From a virus: a stretch of 45,483 nucleotides of DNA. Positions 38,556-45,483 of the stretch are shown in pieces. The position numbers and the translations under genes were made by a program. Numbering within the stretch: position 1 is the first letter of the stretch; every line of letters starts with the position of its first letter. Where the stretch lies: positions 1 to 45,483 of the IMG/VR virus record IMGVR_UViG_3300046747_000254. The stretch is one strand, 5' to 3'. Below the pieces are notes generated by a model. It did not search any database. It was not told where the DNA came from and saw nothing but the letters and a program-made list of their open reading frames with translations.

Positions 38556-39559
38556 GTGGTAGCCGCCTTTCGTGCCTTGATCTGCCTGACTAGCTCTGCT
38601 GTATCGCGTGCAACTTCTGCGGGGTCGCGCTGCTCCTCGACCACCTGGGTCGGAACGTATGGCTTGCTGCTCGCGTACCGGTCGCCCACGGGCGCCGAAA
38701 CCGAGAAGCCGGGCCAGTGGTCGTCCGGCGAGCCCAGCGCCGCCACGAGGCTCCCAAAGGCGCCAACGAAGCTGGCGTAGGGAACCGACTTGGCCCACTT
38801 GTCCCGAGGGCGCTCCGCCCAGGCGCGGAAGCAGTCCTCGAGCAGCGCCAGCGGGTCGACCGAGCGGAGCTTGGCAGTGTTCTCCAGCTGGCTCGGGAAT
38901 CCGTGTACGTTCTTGCCCGACATATTCGGGTCCACCGAGAACGTGTGCATGTGCAGGTTGCGGAACTTGGCGACGATCTGCTGCGGCAGCGCGGGAGCGT
39001 CTTCGAAAGCTCCGTGCGCTGGGATCGGCCGGATTACCGCCAGTGTAGGTTTTTGTGTGTCTTGCTCATAAACAAGGGTAGGGGAGGCAAGGCTAGGCAG
39101 AGCAGAGCAAGGCAAAGAGTGACCGATCGTGACCGGCTGTGACCGGTCGTGACCGTCTGTCACGTTTTGTGACTTACTAGGGTCACGATCTGTGACTTGA
39201 GGGGTAAGCGGGTAGTTTCCGCAGGCCCGACGAGCCCTGGACTCCTGCTGACGCAGGCGGTCGGACTTGGAGCACTCCTGAGCCTCGATGTAGTTGGGGA
39301 ACACCAGGATCTTGCCACGCACCTCGAGCACTCCGACCCTGATCAGGGCGGCCGTGCCGGTGCGCGCTGGCCCCTCTGGGGCTCCCGTCTGCAGCATCAC
39401 GGCTTCCCATGGCTCGAGGTCGTCCAGGTCGATCGCGCCGGCTCTGTCGGCCTTGCGCAGCAGCGCCATCAGGCAGCACTGCCCATCCCACCCAAGGCGC
39501 ATCCACGAGGTCGTGTCGCGCACGTACAGGCGTACGTAGCTCTCGTTTGACCAATCCAT
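38552..39559 (-). CDS. Replication initiator (winged-helix, O-like)
   Basis: 335 aa. The N-terminal ~110 residues match phage replisome organisers: SYVRLYVRDTTSWMRLGWDG (7-26), CLMALLRKADRAGAIDLDDL (~29-48), LIRVGVLEVRGKILVFPNYI (~72-91) and EAQECSKSDRLRQQESRARR. A variable linker at ~112-190 is encoded over the iterons at 39119-39200, exactly the arrangement of lambda O, where the origin lies inside the gene. The C-terminal part is helical and may bind a helicase loader. It starts replication at the internal origin. Confidence 0.75.
   Translation of the reverse strand: MDWSNESYVRLYVRDTTSWMRLGWDGQCCLMALLRKADRAGAIDLDDLEPWEAVMLQTGAPEGPARTGTAALIRVGVLEVRGKILVFPNYIEAQECSKSDRLRQQESRARRACGNYPLTPQVTDRDPSKSQNVTDGHDRSQPVTIGHSLPCSALPSLASPTLVYEQDTQKPTLAVIRPIPAHGAFEDAPALPQQIVAKFRNLHMHTFSVDPNMSGKNVHGFPSQLENTAKLRSVDPLALLEDCFRAWAERPRDKWAKSVPYASFVGAFGSLVAALGSPDDHWPGFSVSAPVGDRYASSKPYVPTQVVEEQRDPAEVARDTAELVRQIKARKAATT
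39119..39200. other. Putative replication origin: 10-base GTGACCG iterons
   Basis: GTGACCGATC, GTGACCGGCT, GTGACCGGTC, GTGACCGTCT, GTCACGTTTT and GTGACTTACT follow one another at exactly 10-base steps from 39119 to 39178. Further GTCAC and GTGAC elements lie at about 39183 and 39193. The 10-base period puts every copy on one face of the helix. The site lies inside the initiator gene, as in lambda; a purine-rich strand and a somewhat AT-richer stretch (39044-39075) lie beside it. Confidence 0.7.
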
Positions 39560-39799
39560 CTAGCGGTTGCCTTCAGCTGCAACACATGCGAGCTTGAGCT
39601 CTGCCCGGACGAAGGTTGCAGCCATATCGTCCAGGCTCGAGGCTCGAGAGGCTGGCACCTCTCGGGCTTCAGTCGTTTCTGTACCACGAACAGCGACTAC
39701 GTCTACAGCTGCAAAAGCCATGTCCCTCCAAAGCGCGCCGGCCAGGGCGCACACAAAAAGGCCGATCGCGATGCAGGCTACCGAGCTTGGGGGGACCAA
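39560..39799 (-). CDS. Membrane-anchored hypothetical protein
   Basis: 79 aa if TTG 39799 is the start (uncertain). One N-terminal span (VACIAIGLFVCALAGALW, ~7-24) precedes a polar part (TTEAREVPASRASSLDDMAA) and a helix ending at the initiator start. The gap 39800-39971 upstream has TTGACG (minus strand) but no good -10 box. Function unknown. Confidence 0.4.
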   Translation of the reverse strand: MVPPSSVACIAIGLFVCALAGALWRDMAFAAVDVVAVRGTETTEAREVPASRASSLDDMAATFVRAELKLACVAAEGNR

Positions 39800-39971
39800 A
39801 GCTTGGGCCGGGCATCGACGATCGGCCGGGGGGAGCTCGAGACTACTCGCGCGCTCTACGGGTCGTCAACAACCGGGCCAAACATTGCTCACGTGCACTA
39901 TGGGTAGTGGTGGATACTCTCTGCCACACGCCCCTGGTGGGGATGCCAGCTGCTGGGCAGTAGCAACGACC

Positions 39972-40181
39972 TTACTTGTCCCCGATATCGGAGTGAAACG
40001 CGGCGTAGTGCGGTGCCCATGAATCGTCGGCGCCGTCGTCCGCGCAGGCGAGTGCCTCCCGTATCTCCTCGAGCACGTTCTCGTTGCCGTAGAACGTGAG
40101 GTTGTTGACCATCCATCGCAGGTAGCTTTCTGGGAGCGTGTGGATCTCCTTCCCGCGATGCTTGCCAAAGGGCATCTTCAC
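39972..40181 (-). CDS. DUF3820-like small protein
   Basis: 69 aa from GTG 40181, which overlaps the upstream stop (GTGA) and follows GGAGG. MPFGKHRGKEIHTLPESYLR (residues 3-22) followed by WMVNNLTFYGN is the F-G-K-x-x-G-x-x-x-x-x-L-P-x-x-Y-L-x-W signature of a widespread small family often near DNA repair genes (DUF3820 as I recall). Function unknown. Confidence 0.55.
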   Translation of the reverse strand: MKMPFGKHRGKEIHTLPESYLRWMVNNLTFYGNENVLEEIREALACADDGADDSWAPHYAAFHSDIGDK

Positions 40182-40462
40182 CGCTTCACCTCCACCATTG
40201 CGAAACGGTGAGACACCTCCGCTTCGGGCTCCTTCTCGCGCGGCTCGCGTACCATGATGCGGATGCGCTGCTCGGTGACCACCTCGCCGGTGTCGAGAGT
40301 CTTGTCGTAAGCCTCGAAGGGAGGCACCTCCCACAGGTGGATGTCCAGCTCGCCGGGCTGTCCGTTCTTCGCCTTGAACGCGATGCCAATGGACCGCCAC
40401 GTCTCACGCTTGACACCATGGCCGTCGACGAAGGTGCGCACGTACTTGACTGTCAGGCTCAT
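40178..40462 (-). CDS. Beta-rich phage protein
   Basis: 94 aa, ATGA overlap upstream. TWRSIGIAFKAKNGQPGELD and IHLWEVPPFEAYDK form a small beta domain I recognise from other high-GC phages near recombination genes. Possibly ssDNA-related by context only. Confidence 0.55.
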   Translation of the reverse strand: MSLTVKYVRTFVDGHGVKRETWRSIGIAFKAKNGQPGELDIHLWEVPPFEAYDKTLDTGEVVTEQRIRIMVREPREKEPEAEVSHRFAMVEVKR

Positions 40463-40860
40463 GACTGCATCGCCTCTGGCGCGTCGTGTGCGCGCGCCTC
40501 GCCTTGGTGTTTGGGGAACCGATCGCTGGGCGTCCAGCCGTCCTTCCGGGGCTCACAGAAGCGGAACTCGCGGTCGGGGAAGTGCTTCGCGATGTCCGTG
40601 AACACGGCCGACGGGTCGTCGTACTGGACCAGCGCGCAGGCTGACACCTCGTCGCGCATGTCCTCGTCTTCTCCGTCGCGGTCGACGTAGCTCTCTGCGC
40701 TCGCCGCCTCGCGAAGCGGGCCGACAAGGCCTGGCATTGCGTCGATCTTCTCGAGCGCCTTGCGGTCGCGATAGCCGGTCACCCAGAAGTGGAACGGAGG
40801 CTCTGTGCAGCCCTCGTCGGCATAGTTTCCAGTCCACCAGCTCACCCAAAATCTAGTCAT
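40459..40860 (-). CDS. Hypothetical phage protein
   Basis: 133 aa from the ATG overlapping the nuclease stop. MTRFWVSWWTGNYADEG, FHFWVTGYRDR, VSACALVQYDDPSAVFTDIA and HFPDREFRFCEPRKDGW form a conserved layout of a small phage family. Acidic middle (DRDGEDEDMRDEV). Function unknown; coupled to the RecE-like gene. Confidence 0.55.
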   Translation of the reverse strand: MTRFWVSWWTGNYADEGCTEPPFHFWVTGYRDRKALEKIDAMPGLVGPLREAASAESYVDRDGEDEDMRDEVSACALVQYDDPSAVFTDIAKHFPDREFRFCEPRKDGWTPSDRFPKHQGEARAHDAPEAMQS

Positions 40861-41783
40861 GACTCGTCTGCTTTCTTCCATGCGGGCTTCTGTGCGATCA
40901 CGAGACCGGGCGAGCGCGAGCGCGGCCATTCGTTAGCCTCCAGGCAGTGCGCCAGGTCGAGGCAGTTGTTGAACACCCAGTCTGAGCAAGCGTCGAGAAA
41001 GTCTTCCTCCAGCTCGAACACCACGCAGCGGTTGGGGCTGCTCTTCTCGCACGCCAGGATGTAGTGCACGCTGTCCGGGTAGCCGTTCTCGCGCATGCAG
41101 GTGCGCGCAATCTCGGCCTGCTTGTCGTAGCCGTACTCGACGATCACGCGGCGCGAGTACATGCGCTCCATGTGGTCGACGGTCTTGAGGTCCACCGTGA
41201 ATGGGCGGAAGCCAGACAGCGCGCAGCCCTTGAGCGACACGTAGTCAGGCCGGCTCTGCAGCGTCACGCGAGGATCGTTCGGGTTGCTCTGGTCTGCAGG
41301 CGGCCAGTGGCACGTCATGGTGACCTGCTGATCGCACTGCGCGAGCAGCTCCACCGCTTCCTCGTTCTCCTGGAATGCCGCCTTCATCTCCCGGAACATG
41401 AACAGCTCGGTCGACTTGAGCGGTATCTTGCCGGCCGCCTTCTGCTCGGCCAGCCACGCCTTGCCGTACACCTTGGTGGTCTTGAATGCGGCGCCGTCGG
41501 GCTGCACCAGAGGCTGCTGCACGTACGTCTTATCGAACAGGCGCGAGTCATCCATGAACATCTCGAAGGCGATGCCCAGCACGCGCGCGCGGGCTTCCTT
41601 CGCCTTCGCGGCAGGGTCGGGCACGTCGTCGTCTTCGTCGTCGTCAACGTCGACCAGGGCGCGGTGCGCGACGTACTTGTCGAAGTACAGCTTTGGGCTG
41701 ACCGAGAAGTCCTTGAGCTGGTGGTTGCCCACGTTGGTGGACGCGAGGTACTCCGACATTGGCAGGTCAGGAATGATAGCCAT
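40857..41783 (-). CDS. RecE-like exonuclease, PD-(D/E)XK fold
   Basis: 308 aa. Motifs run in the order of the RecE/DUF3799 family: SVSPKLYFDKYV (27-38), LGIAFEMFM (69-77), SRPDYVSL (177-184), TVDLKTV (196-202) and QAEIAR (222-227). Asp180, Asp198 and Lys200 fit the PD-(D/E)XK site. These enzymes chew double-stranded ends 5'-3'. It lies close to the ERF annealing gene, forming a two-component recombination system. The usual H in the G-x-A-x-H motif is Glu here. Confidence 0.75.
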   Translation of the reverse strand: MAIIPDLPMSEYLASTNVGNHQLKDFSVSPKLYFDKYVAHRALVDVDDDEDDDVPDPAAKAKEARARVLGIAFEMFMDDSRLFDKTYVQQPLVQPDGAAFKTTKVYGKAWLAEQKAAGKIPLKSTELFMFREMKAAFQENEEAVELLAQCDQQVTMTCHWPPADQSNPNDPRVTLQSRPDYVSLKGCALSGFRPFTVDLKTVDHMERMYSRRVIVEYGYDKQAEIARTCMRENGYPDSVHYILACEKSSPNRCVVFELEEDFLDACSDWVFNNCLDLAHCLEANEWPRSRSPGLVIAQKPAWKKADES

Positions 41784-41785
41784 GG

Positions 41786-42124
41786 CTAGTTCGCCTCCTT
41801 GCCGGCGTGGTCGTGCTCTTTGGCGGCTTCCTGCGCAGCCTCGCGGGCATCCCAGATCTTCATGGCCTGCTCCATGGTGATCTCCCCCCGCGTCATGAGG
41901 TACGCTTCAGGCAGGCGCTCGAGAGCGCGCAGCACGTGCTCCCTGGTGAACACCGCAGCCGGGCACCGGGCGACAAGCTTCACGCCCAGGTCGAGCAGCG
42001 CAAGGCCGGTGATCTGGTTAGGCTCCATGCCGGCGCTGCAGAGCGCCATGTTGACGGCGGCGCCGGTCATCACGAGCGCATCCATTGCCAGGCTGCTCAG
42101 GTCTTCTTTTTTGTCGGTGGTCAT
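41786..42124 (-). CDS. Hypothetical protein between ERF and nuclease genes
   Basis: 112 aa from ATG 42124 (GGAAGG upstream). Acid-basic helical protein: MTTDKKEDLSSLAMDALVMT, TREHVLRALERLPEAYL and DAREAAQEAAKEHDHAGKEA. Between the two recombination genes, so perhaps linked to their function. No family recognised. Confidence 0.55.
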   Translation of the reverse strand: MTTDKKEDLSSLAMDALVMTGAAVNMALCSAGMEPNQITGLALLDLGVKLVARCPAAVFTREHVLRALERLPEAYLMTRGEITMEQAMKIWDAREAAQEAAKEHDHAGKEAN

Positions 42125-42128
42125 GGTC

Positions 42129-42953
42129 TTACCTTCCCTGCTGCCGGAGCTTGGAGGCCTCGGCGTTGAATGCTGCTTTGGTGGTGGTGGGGTCGATGCC
42201 AAGAGCCTCGCAGCGCTTACCGTAGGCGTTCCAAGCGGGCCGCTTGAACTCGTCGGAGATCTCCCGCATCTGGGGGTCATGCGTCCCGTCGTCGCCCGCG
42301 ATAAGCCAGCCGGCCCACTCGATCAGCCCTTGTACGTTGGGCATGTTGGCCAGGTCGGAGATGTGGCGATTGACGACGCGCACGCGATCGTCGGTCGCTT
42401 GCGCCTTGCCGTCGCGCTTGCCTTGCATGGTCTCCACGCGCGCCTGAGTGGACTGCTGCGGGCGCTCGTCGCGGTTGTTGACGTTGTGCTCCGGGTCCTC
42501 TTCAGCACTGCCCGCAACGCCCATCAGGCGAAGCAGCGCGGTACGGTCAAGCGCGGTGGACGCGATGAAGCCCGCTTTGTCGTTCGCCTGCGTGAGGCAC
42601 TGGTAGGACATCACCGTCGCCTGCCCAGACGCAGCGTGCGCCAGCTGGAAGGATGCTCGCCATACGAGGAACAGCTGCGGTCCACTCTTGCCAGCGAGCT
42701 CAAGCGGGTGGACGAGCTCAAGGCTGTTTTGCACGAGCGTGAGCCCGCATTCGAGCATGGCCTTGCGAACGTGGTGCACGACGTGCTCGTGCCCGACATA
42801 GTTGTAGTTGCCACCGCCCCCCTCGGTTTTGCGACCCTCTTTCAATAGCGTGCCCGTGACGCGCTTGCGCGCCTCGACCAGCGCGGCGTGTAAGGTGCCG
42901 CGCGCGTGGATGGGATCGGCAGCAAGTGCCGCGTTGCGTTCGTTCTCGGTCAT
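42129..42953 (-). CDS. erf: ERF-family single-strand annealing protein
   Basis: 274 aa from the ATG overlapping the upstream stop (ATGA). The ERF core shows NYNYVGHEHVVHHVRKAMLE (49-68), then CGLTLVQNSLELV, QLAHAASGQATVMSYQ and the key DKAGFIASTALDRTALLRL (125-143). ERF proteins (as in P22) anneal complementary strands. Residues ~190-274 form a C-terminal tail likely to bind partners. Works with the RecE-like exonuclease. Confidence 0.8.
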   Translation of the reverse strand: MTENERNAALAADPIHARGTLHAALVEARKRVTGTLLKEGRKTEGGGGNYNYVGHEHVVHHVRKAMLECGLTLVQNSLELVHPLELAGKSGPQLFLVWRASFQLAHAASGQATVMSYQCLTQANDKAGFIASTALDRTALLRLMGVAGSAEEDPEHNVNNRDERPQQSTQARVETMQGKRDGKAQATDDRVRVVNRHISDLANMPNVQGLIEWAGWLIAGDDGTHDPQMREISDEFKRPAWNAYGKRCEALGIDPTTTKAAFNAEASKLRQQGR

Positions 42954-43048
42954 GGACAATACCCCAGGTAGCTAGCGATTGAGAGCAAGACGCCCAGCAG
43001 GACGAGCGTGATCAGGACGGCGCGTGTGATGTCAGAACGAGATGTCAT
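42950..43048 (-). CDS. 32-aa membrane peptide
   Basis: It begins MTSRSDITRAVLITLVLLGV, with a single span LITLVLLGVLLSIASYLG. It overlaps erf by ATGA and the upstream gene by 17 bases. Support is the linked overlaps. Confidence 0.45.
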   Translation of the reverse strand: MTSRSDITRAVLITLVLLGVLLSIASYLGYCP

Positions 43049-43256
43049 CGGGGCGCTCTACGGCGATCAGCTCGAGTATCTCATCATCGGTCTTGCGCGC
43101 GTCTGCTGCCGCCTCACGCGCCAGCGTCAACAGCGCCTGATAGGACGGCAGGCACTGCATGACGGCCGCGCTGACCGCTGCCTGTGCCTCTTCCGGTGTG
43201 TGGCCAAGTACGGTCAACGCATTGAAAAGCCGATACTCTAGTTGGGTTAGTCGCAC
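43032..43256 (-). CDS. Hypothetical helical protein
   Basis: 74 aa from a GTG six bases after GGAGG. MRLTQLEYRLFNALTVLGHT, then PEEAQAAVSAAVMQ and REAAADARKTDDEILELIAV. Mostly helical. Function unknown. Confidence 0.6.
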   Translation of the reverse strand: MRLTQLEYRLFNALTVLGHTPEEAQAAVSAAVMQCLPSYQALLTLAREAAADARKTDDEILELIAVERPDDISF

Positions 43257-43344
43257 GAGATACCTCCAAAGGCGTGGTTATGGATTGACGTAGCAACAGC
43301 TCGACGCGTTGCAGTTCAGCGCGCGTCATGTGCGGGCGGGTCAC
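43114..43344 (-). CDS. Doubtful overlapping ORF
   Basis: 76 codons from a GTG overlapping the upstream stop (GTGA). Only the first ~35 codons (TRAELQRVELLLRQSITTPL) look protein-like; the rest overlaps the gene at 43032-43256 in another frame for 143 bases. It may be a short remnant or a chance frame. Confidence 0.25.
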   Translation of the reverse strand: MTRPHMTRAELQRVELLLRQSITTPLEVSRATNPTRVSAFQCVDRTWPHTGRGTGSGQRGRHAVPAVLSGAVDAGA

Positions 43345-43703
43345 GGATTGAAGCTCGCGATCTTGCCCAGGATGCGAAAAGCACGCGCCTCGAACTCGTC
43401 GGGCGAGCTTTCGAGCATGCTCAGCACGGACTGCCTGAACTCTGCAAACTCTGCCTTAGCCTCGTCCAACTGGGCGTTGACCACGTCGATCTTGTCCACC
43501 AGACCGTCATGCCTGGCTTGCAGGTCGCTGTACTCAGCTTCGAAAGCGCGCGCCTGTTCCTCTTGCTCAATGATCGGTTCGCTGGCCACTTCAGCCACAC
43601 GGGCCCATGCGTCCTGCTCGTAGCAGGGCAAAAGGTGCAGCTCTGTTTGCTCGGCGCAGCAAGCTCCCTGGTAGGCGTTGAACAGTTTGCTCGTGTCAAT
43701 CAT
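43341..43703 (-). CDS. Coiled-coil hypothetical protein
   Basis: 120 aa. A Cys-containing N-terminus (CCAEQTELHLLPCYEQD) precedes a long coiled coil (EQEEQARAFEAEYSDLQARH and onward to ~90). ATG overlaps the upstream stop (ATGA). Function unknown. Confidence 0.6.
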   Translation of the reverse strand: MIDTSKLFNAYQGACCAEQTELHLLPCYEQDAWARVAEVASEPIIEQEEQARAFEAEYSDLQARHDGLVDKIDVVNAQLDEAKAEFAEFRQSVLSMLESSPDEFEARAFRILGKIASFNP

Positions 43704-43807
43704 GGCATTTCTCCGTTTCCGACTAGGTAGATGACAAAGCCCCAGAAACCAGCGCTGATCGCGGTTGTGTAGAGCGCGAGCGCGAGCATGCGCAGGACGT
43801 AGCCCAT
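43700..43807 (-). CDS. 35-aa membrane peptide
   Basis: ATG follows a GGAGGGG site. MGYVLRMLALALYTTAISAG, then FWGFVIYLVGNGEMP: one or two short spans. Overlaps both neighbours (TAATG and ATGA). Confidence 0.5.
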   Translation of the reverse strand: MGYVLRMLALALYTTAISAGFWGFVIYLVGNGEMP

Positions 43808-44004
43808 TAGCCCCTCCATCCCTTGAGCAGGTTTGCGACCGCGTCTGCGCGTGTGAGTCCGACAGCTTGCGCGCACAGCTCAGGCCAGTTGCCGCGCTTG
43901 TCTGTCGTGTAGAGCATGGCTGTCCACGCCTCGACGGTCGCGTATGTCTGGCTCGCGATGCAGTGCTGGTGTGTGGCGCATGCCAGGCTGATGCGAAAGA
44001 TCAT
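43807..44004 (-). CDS. Hypothetical protein
   Basis: About 65 aa from ATG 44004 (ATGA overlap), or 67 aa from 44010. ISLACATHQHCIASQTYATV and LTRADAVANLLKGWRG. Small, possibly metal binding (His/Cys). Function unknown. Confidence 0.5.
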   Translation of the reverse strand: MIFRISLACATHQHCIASQTYATVEAWTAMLYTTDKRGNWPELCAQAVGLTRADAVANLLKGWRG

Positions 44005-44246
44005 GCCCATGGCTTCACGTCGCTTCCCATGCGTAGGACGCACACCTTGCGTAGGTTGCCATAGCGAACGTTCAGCTCTCGCACACCAAGCTCACGCAAG
44101 CCCTGAGCGTTGATGTACGTGTCGGGCGCGTTGTACGAGCGAAGCACGAAGTCAGCCCCGACGTTGAGCGCAGCCAGGACATCTTTCTTGCTCTTGTAGT
44201 CGCGCCCGTAGGCGGGGATTAGCGTTGCGTGTGTCATGACAGGCAT
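44001..44246 (-). CDS. Small phage protein (TLIPAYGRDYKSKK type)
   Basis: 81 aa. HATLIPAYGRDYKSKKDVLA followed by ALNVGADFVLR and YINAQGLRELGVRELNVRYG is a pattern I know from many phage genomes (a small protein found near DNA-replication genes). It begins a coupled run reading left. A 62-base gap (44247-44308) upstream holds a perfect 6-bp hairpin GTCGCC-gta-GGCGAC (44265-44279). Function unknown. Confidence 0.6.
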   Translation of the reverse strand: MPVMTHATLIPAYGRDYKSKKDVLAALNVGADFVLRSYNAPDTYINAQGLRELGVRELNVRYGNLRKVCVLRMGSDVKPWA

Positions 44247-44308
44247 GTGGTGATTCCTTGCGGTGTCGCCGTAGGCGACCGATAGAAGCGACGTGAGCTA
44301 GGAGTGTG

Positions 44309-44569
44309 TCAGATTGTGGAGAATGGCGAGCGGTCATTAGCGGCCATATCAGCCGCTGCCTCGCGTAGGTACAGGATGGTCTGCAACGCGTTGACCAGCT
44401 GGAACACGCGCAGCTTCTTTGGGCTCGCCTTCATGCTGTCGCCAGCCGCATAGGCCTTGGACAGCCACATGGAAGCGAAGCGCAGGCTGCCCTGCTTGAT
44501 GCAGTCCGCGCACGCGGCCAGGTAGCCCGCGATGCAGCGCTGCTTGCTTGTGAGTGTGTCGAGCGCCAT
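44309..44569 (-). CDS. Small phage protein, complete copy of the 1-241 gene
   Basis: 86 aa, starting MALDTLTSKQ. Nearly the same protein as the one cut at the left window edge, with changes mainly in residues ~15-40. It ends ADMAANDRSPFSTI. TAATG overlap upstream. Helical; function unknown. Confidence 0.7.
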   Translation of the reverse strand: MALDTLTSKQRCIAGYLAACADCIKQGSLRFASMWLSKAYAAGDSMKASPKKLRVFQLVNALQTILYLREAAADMAANDRSPFSTI

Positions 44570-44817
44570 TACCAGATCCCCCTGTCAACGCGCATGGCGC
44601 CGAGCAGCAAGTTGAGGGCGATACGCATGTCGCGGACACGTGACTCGACGTCATGCGGGACGACCGCTAGGCCAAAATCGGCCGCATCAGACTCGTCATA
44701 GGACAGGTCAAGCATGTCCTGCGCACGGGACACGTTACCCGTGCGCATGTAGACGACGGCACGCGCCAGCGTACGGCACTGGCTCACAGCGTAGGCGTTG
44801 AGCTTGGGGGCGCTCAT
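44569..44817 (-). CDS. Small helical protein, paralogue of 241-492
   Basis: 82 aa. MSAPKLNAYAVSQCRTLARA and a C-terminal MRIALNLLLGAMRVDRGIW match the left-end paralogue, while residues ~30-60 differ. ATGA overlap upstream. Function unknown. Confidence 0.7.
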   Translation of the reverse strand: MSAPKLNAYAVSQCRTLARAVVYMRTGNVSRAQDMLDLSYDESDAADFGLAVVPHDVESRVRDMRIALNLLLGAMRVDRGIW

Positions 44818-45179
44818 GGCGACGCCTTGACCAGCTGGCGACGAAGCTCGTCGGGCGTGCCTTTGGCGAAGTCGCACCACTCGTCGCAGTGCCAGCCAGC
44901 GGCACGAGAGCGCCAGCACTGGGTGTAGAGCGTCGGGACAGTCGCTGCGTCGTTGGCGACGTAGCTAGAGCGCTCGGAGAGGCGAAACACGTCACCCGGA
45001 TAGGCGCGCAGCCCGAACGTTTCCGGGAACGTGGCGATCGCAGCTCGGATGAGCGCTAGGCCAGGCTTGTAGGGCGGGGCGACGTCGTGAGCGCATGCCT
45101 TGCGGCGTAGCCCGACGAGTGAGGCAGCGCGGTCAGCGGCGTATTCCTGCGCCGGGGTAAGGCCTGTGGGACGGTTCAT
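44814..45179 (-). CDS. Protein present only in the right copy of the block
   Basis: 121 aa from the ATG overlapping the upstream stop. It begins MNRPTGLTPAQEYAADRAAS and contains ALIRAAIATFPETFGLRAYP and WRSRAAGWHCDEWCDFAKG, with Cys/His/Trp residues that may bind metal. It takes the place of the unrelated 62-aa gene in the left copy. Family not recognised. Confidence 0.6.
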   Translation of the reverse strand: MNRPTGLTPAQEYAADRAASLVGLRRKACAHDVAPPYKPGLALIRAAIATFPETFGLRAYPGDVFRLSERSSYVANDAATVPTLYTQCWRSRAAGWHCDEWCDFAKGTPDELRRQLVKASP

Positions 45180-45445
45180 GCCCACACCTTGCCCGCGTCG
45201 AGCAGTTCCAGTTCACGCTGGTAGCGGAGAGCGTTGTCGTTGTGGCGCTCGATGTTGTCGAGCATGCCGGGCAACGCAGCGGCAAGGATGCGGTAGCAGC
45301 CGCCTTCAGCCTTGCGTGCGGCCACCGCAGCCTCGCGGCGAGCCATCTCGATACGGGCGGTAGCGGCGAGCGTCAGAGCGGTGTCGCGGCGAACCATGAG
45401 GCGGTTGCGCTGGACCTTGAGAGCGTTGTCGCGAGCGGTTGTCAT
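45176..45445 (-). CDS. Basic helical small protein, near-identical to 674-943
   Basis: 89 aa; see the entry at 674-943. The 5' part and the upstream 38 bases are identical to the left copy. Confidence 0.7.
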   Translation of the reverse strand: MTTARDNALKVQRNRLMVRRDTALTLAATARIEMARREAAVAARKAEGGCYRILAAALPGMLDNIERHNDNALRYQRELELLDAGKVWA

Positions 45446-45483
45446 CGTGTGTGCCTTCCGTGTGGTGCCGACCGTCAGGGCCG

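Larger units (their letters stand above)
44329..45483. repeat. Right copy of the terminal gene block
   Basis: Counterpart of 1-981. The last 127 bases (45357-45483) are identical to 855-981. Relative to the left copy it carries a different second gene (44814-45179). See the first repeat entry for interpretation. Confidence 0.85.

Noticed and set aside
39119-39200. CRISPR array
   Set aside because: Units are 10 bases, contiguous, without spacers; they fit iterons.
44265-44279. Rho-independent terminator
   Set aside because: Good 6-bp hairpin but no U-run on either strand.

Overview
The window is a nearly complete double-stranded DNA phage genome, high in GC and about 45 kb long. It carries terminase, portal, scaffold, capsid, adaptor, nozzle, ejection-type proteins, tailspike and lysis genes. 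No tape-measure, major tail or sheath gene is visible, and an adaptor plus nozzle pair follows the capsid genes, so the virion is probably podovirus-like. The host cannot be named. GC richness, many GGAGG-type ribosome binding sites, an H-NS-type DNA-binding motif and a virion protein rich in E-P-T-R-like motifs suggest a high-GC Gram-negative bacterium, perhaps proteobacterial or myxobacterial (inference). No integrase, RNA polymerase, DNA polymerase or tRNA gene was seen.

Layout. The two window ends are diverged copies of the same four-gene block (1-981 and 44329-45483). The last 127 bases equal 855-981 exactly. This fits a circular or circularly permuted genome of about 44.5 kb in which the two ends are alternative versions of one locus. 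Closed into a circle, nearly all genes fall into two opposed transcription units. The plus unit runs 8042-28854: two XRE regulators, capsid, adaptor, nozzle, three large ejection-type proteins, a metalloprotease lipoprotein, a repeat-rich fibre, a beta-helix tailspike and the lysis genes. The minus unit runs from 7994 leftwards through the window join and on to 28851. It begins with about 25 small accessory genes, including ParD-like, HicA-like, H-NS-like and HNH proteins and tiny membrane proteins. It continues through recombination (ERF and RecE-like), replication (winged-helix initiator with internal 10-bp iterons) and a RusA-like protein, and ends with terminase, portal, scaffold and a homing-type endonuclease. 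The two units meet tail to tail at a shared CTAG, where both stop codons overlap.

How it works together. A control zone at about 7245-8042 holds a GAGGTAC-based operator palindrome, a candidate minus-strand promoter and a tandem pair of XRE proteins, so it is the likely switch. The head genes are split: packaging, portal and scaffold end the minus unit while the capsid opens the plus unit. Most genes are joined by 1-4 base ATGA, GTGA or TGATG overlaps, which implies translational coupling. The regions 944-1635, 7243-7309 and 39119-39200 hold the clearest non-coding or embedded signals.
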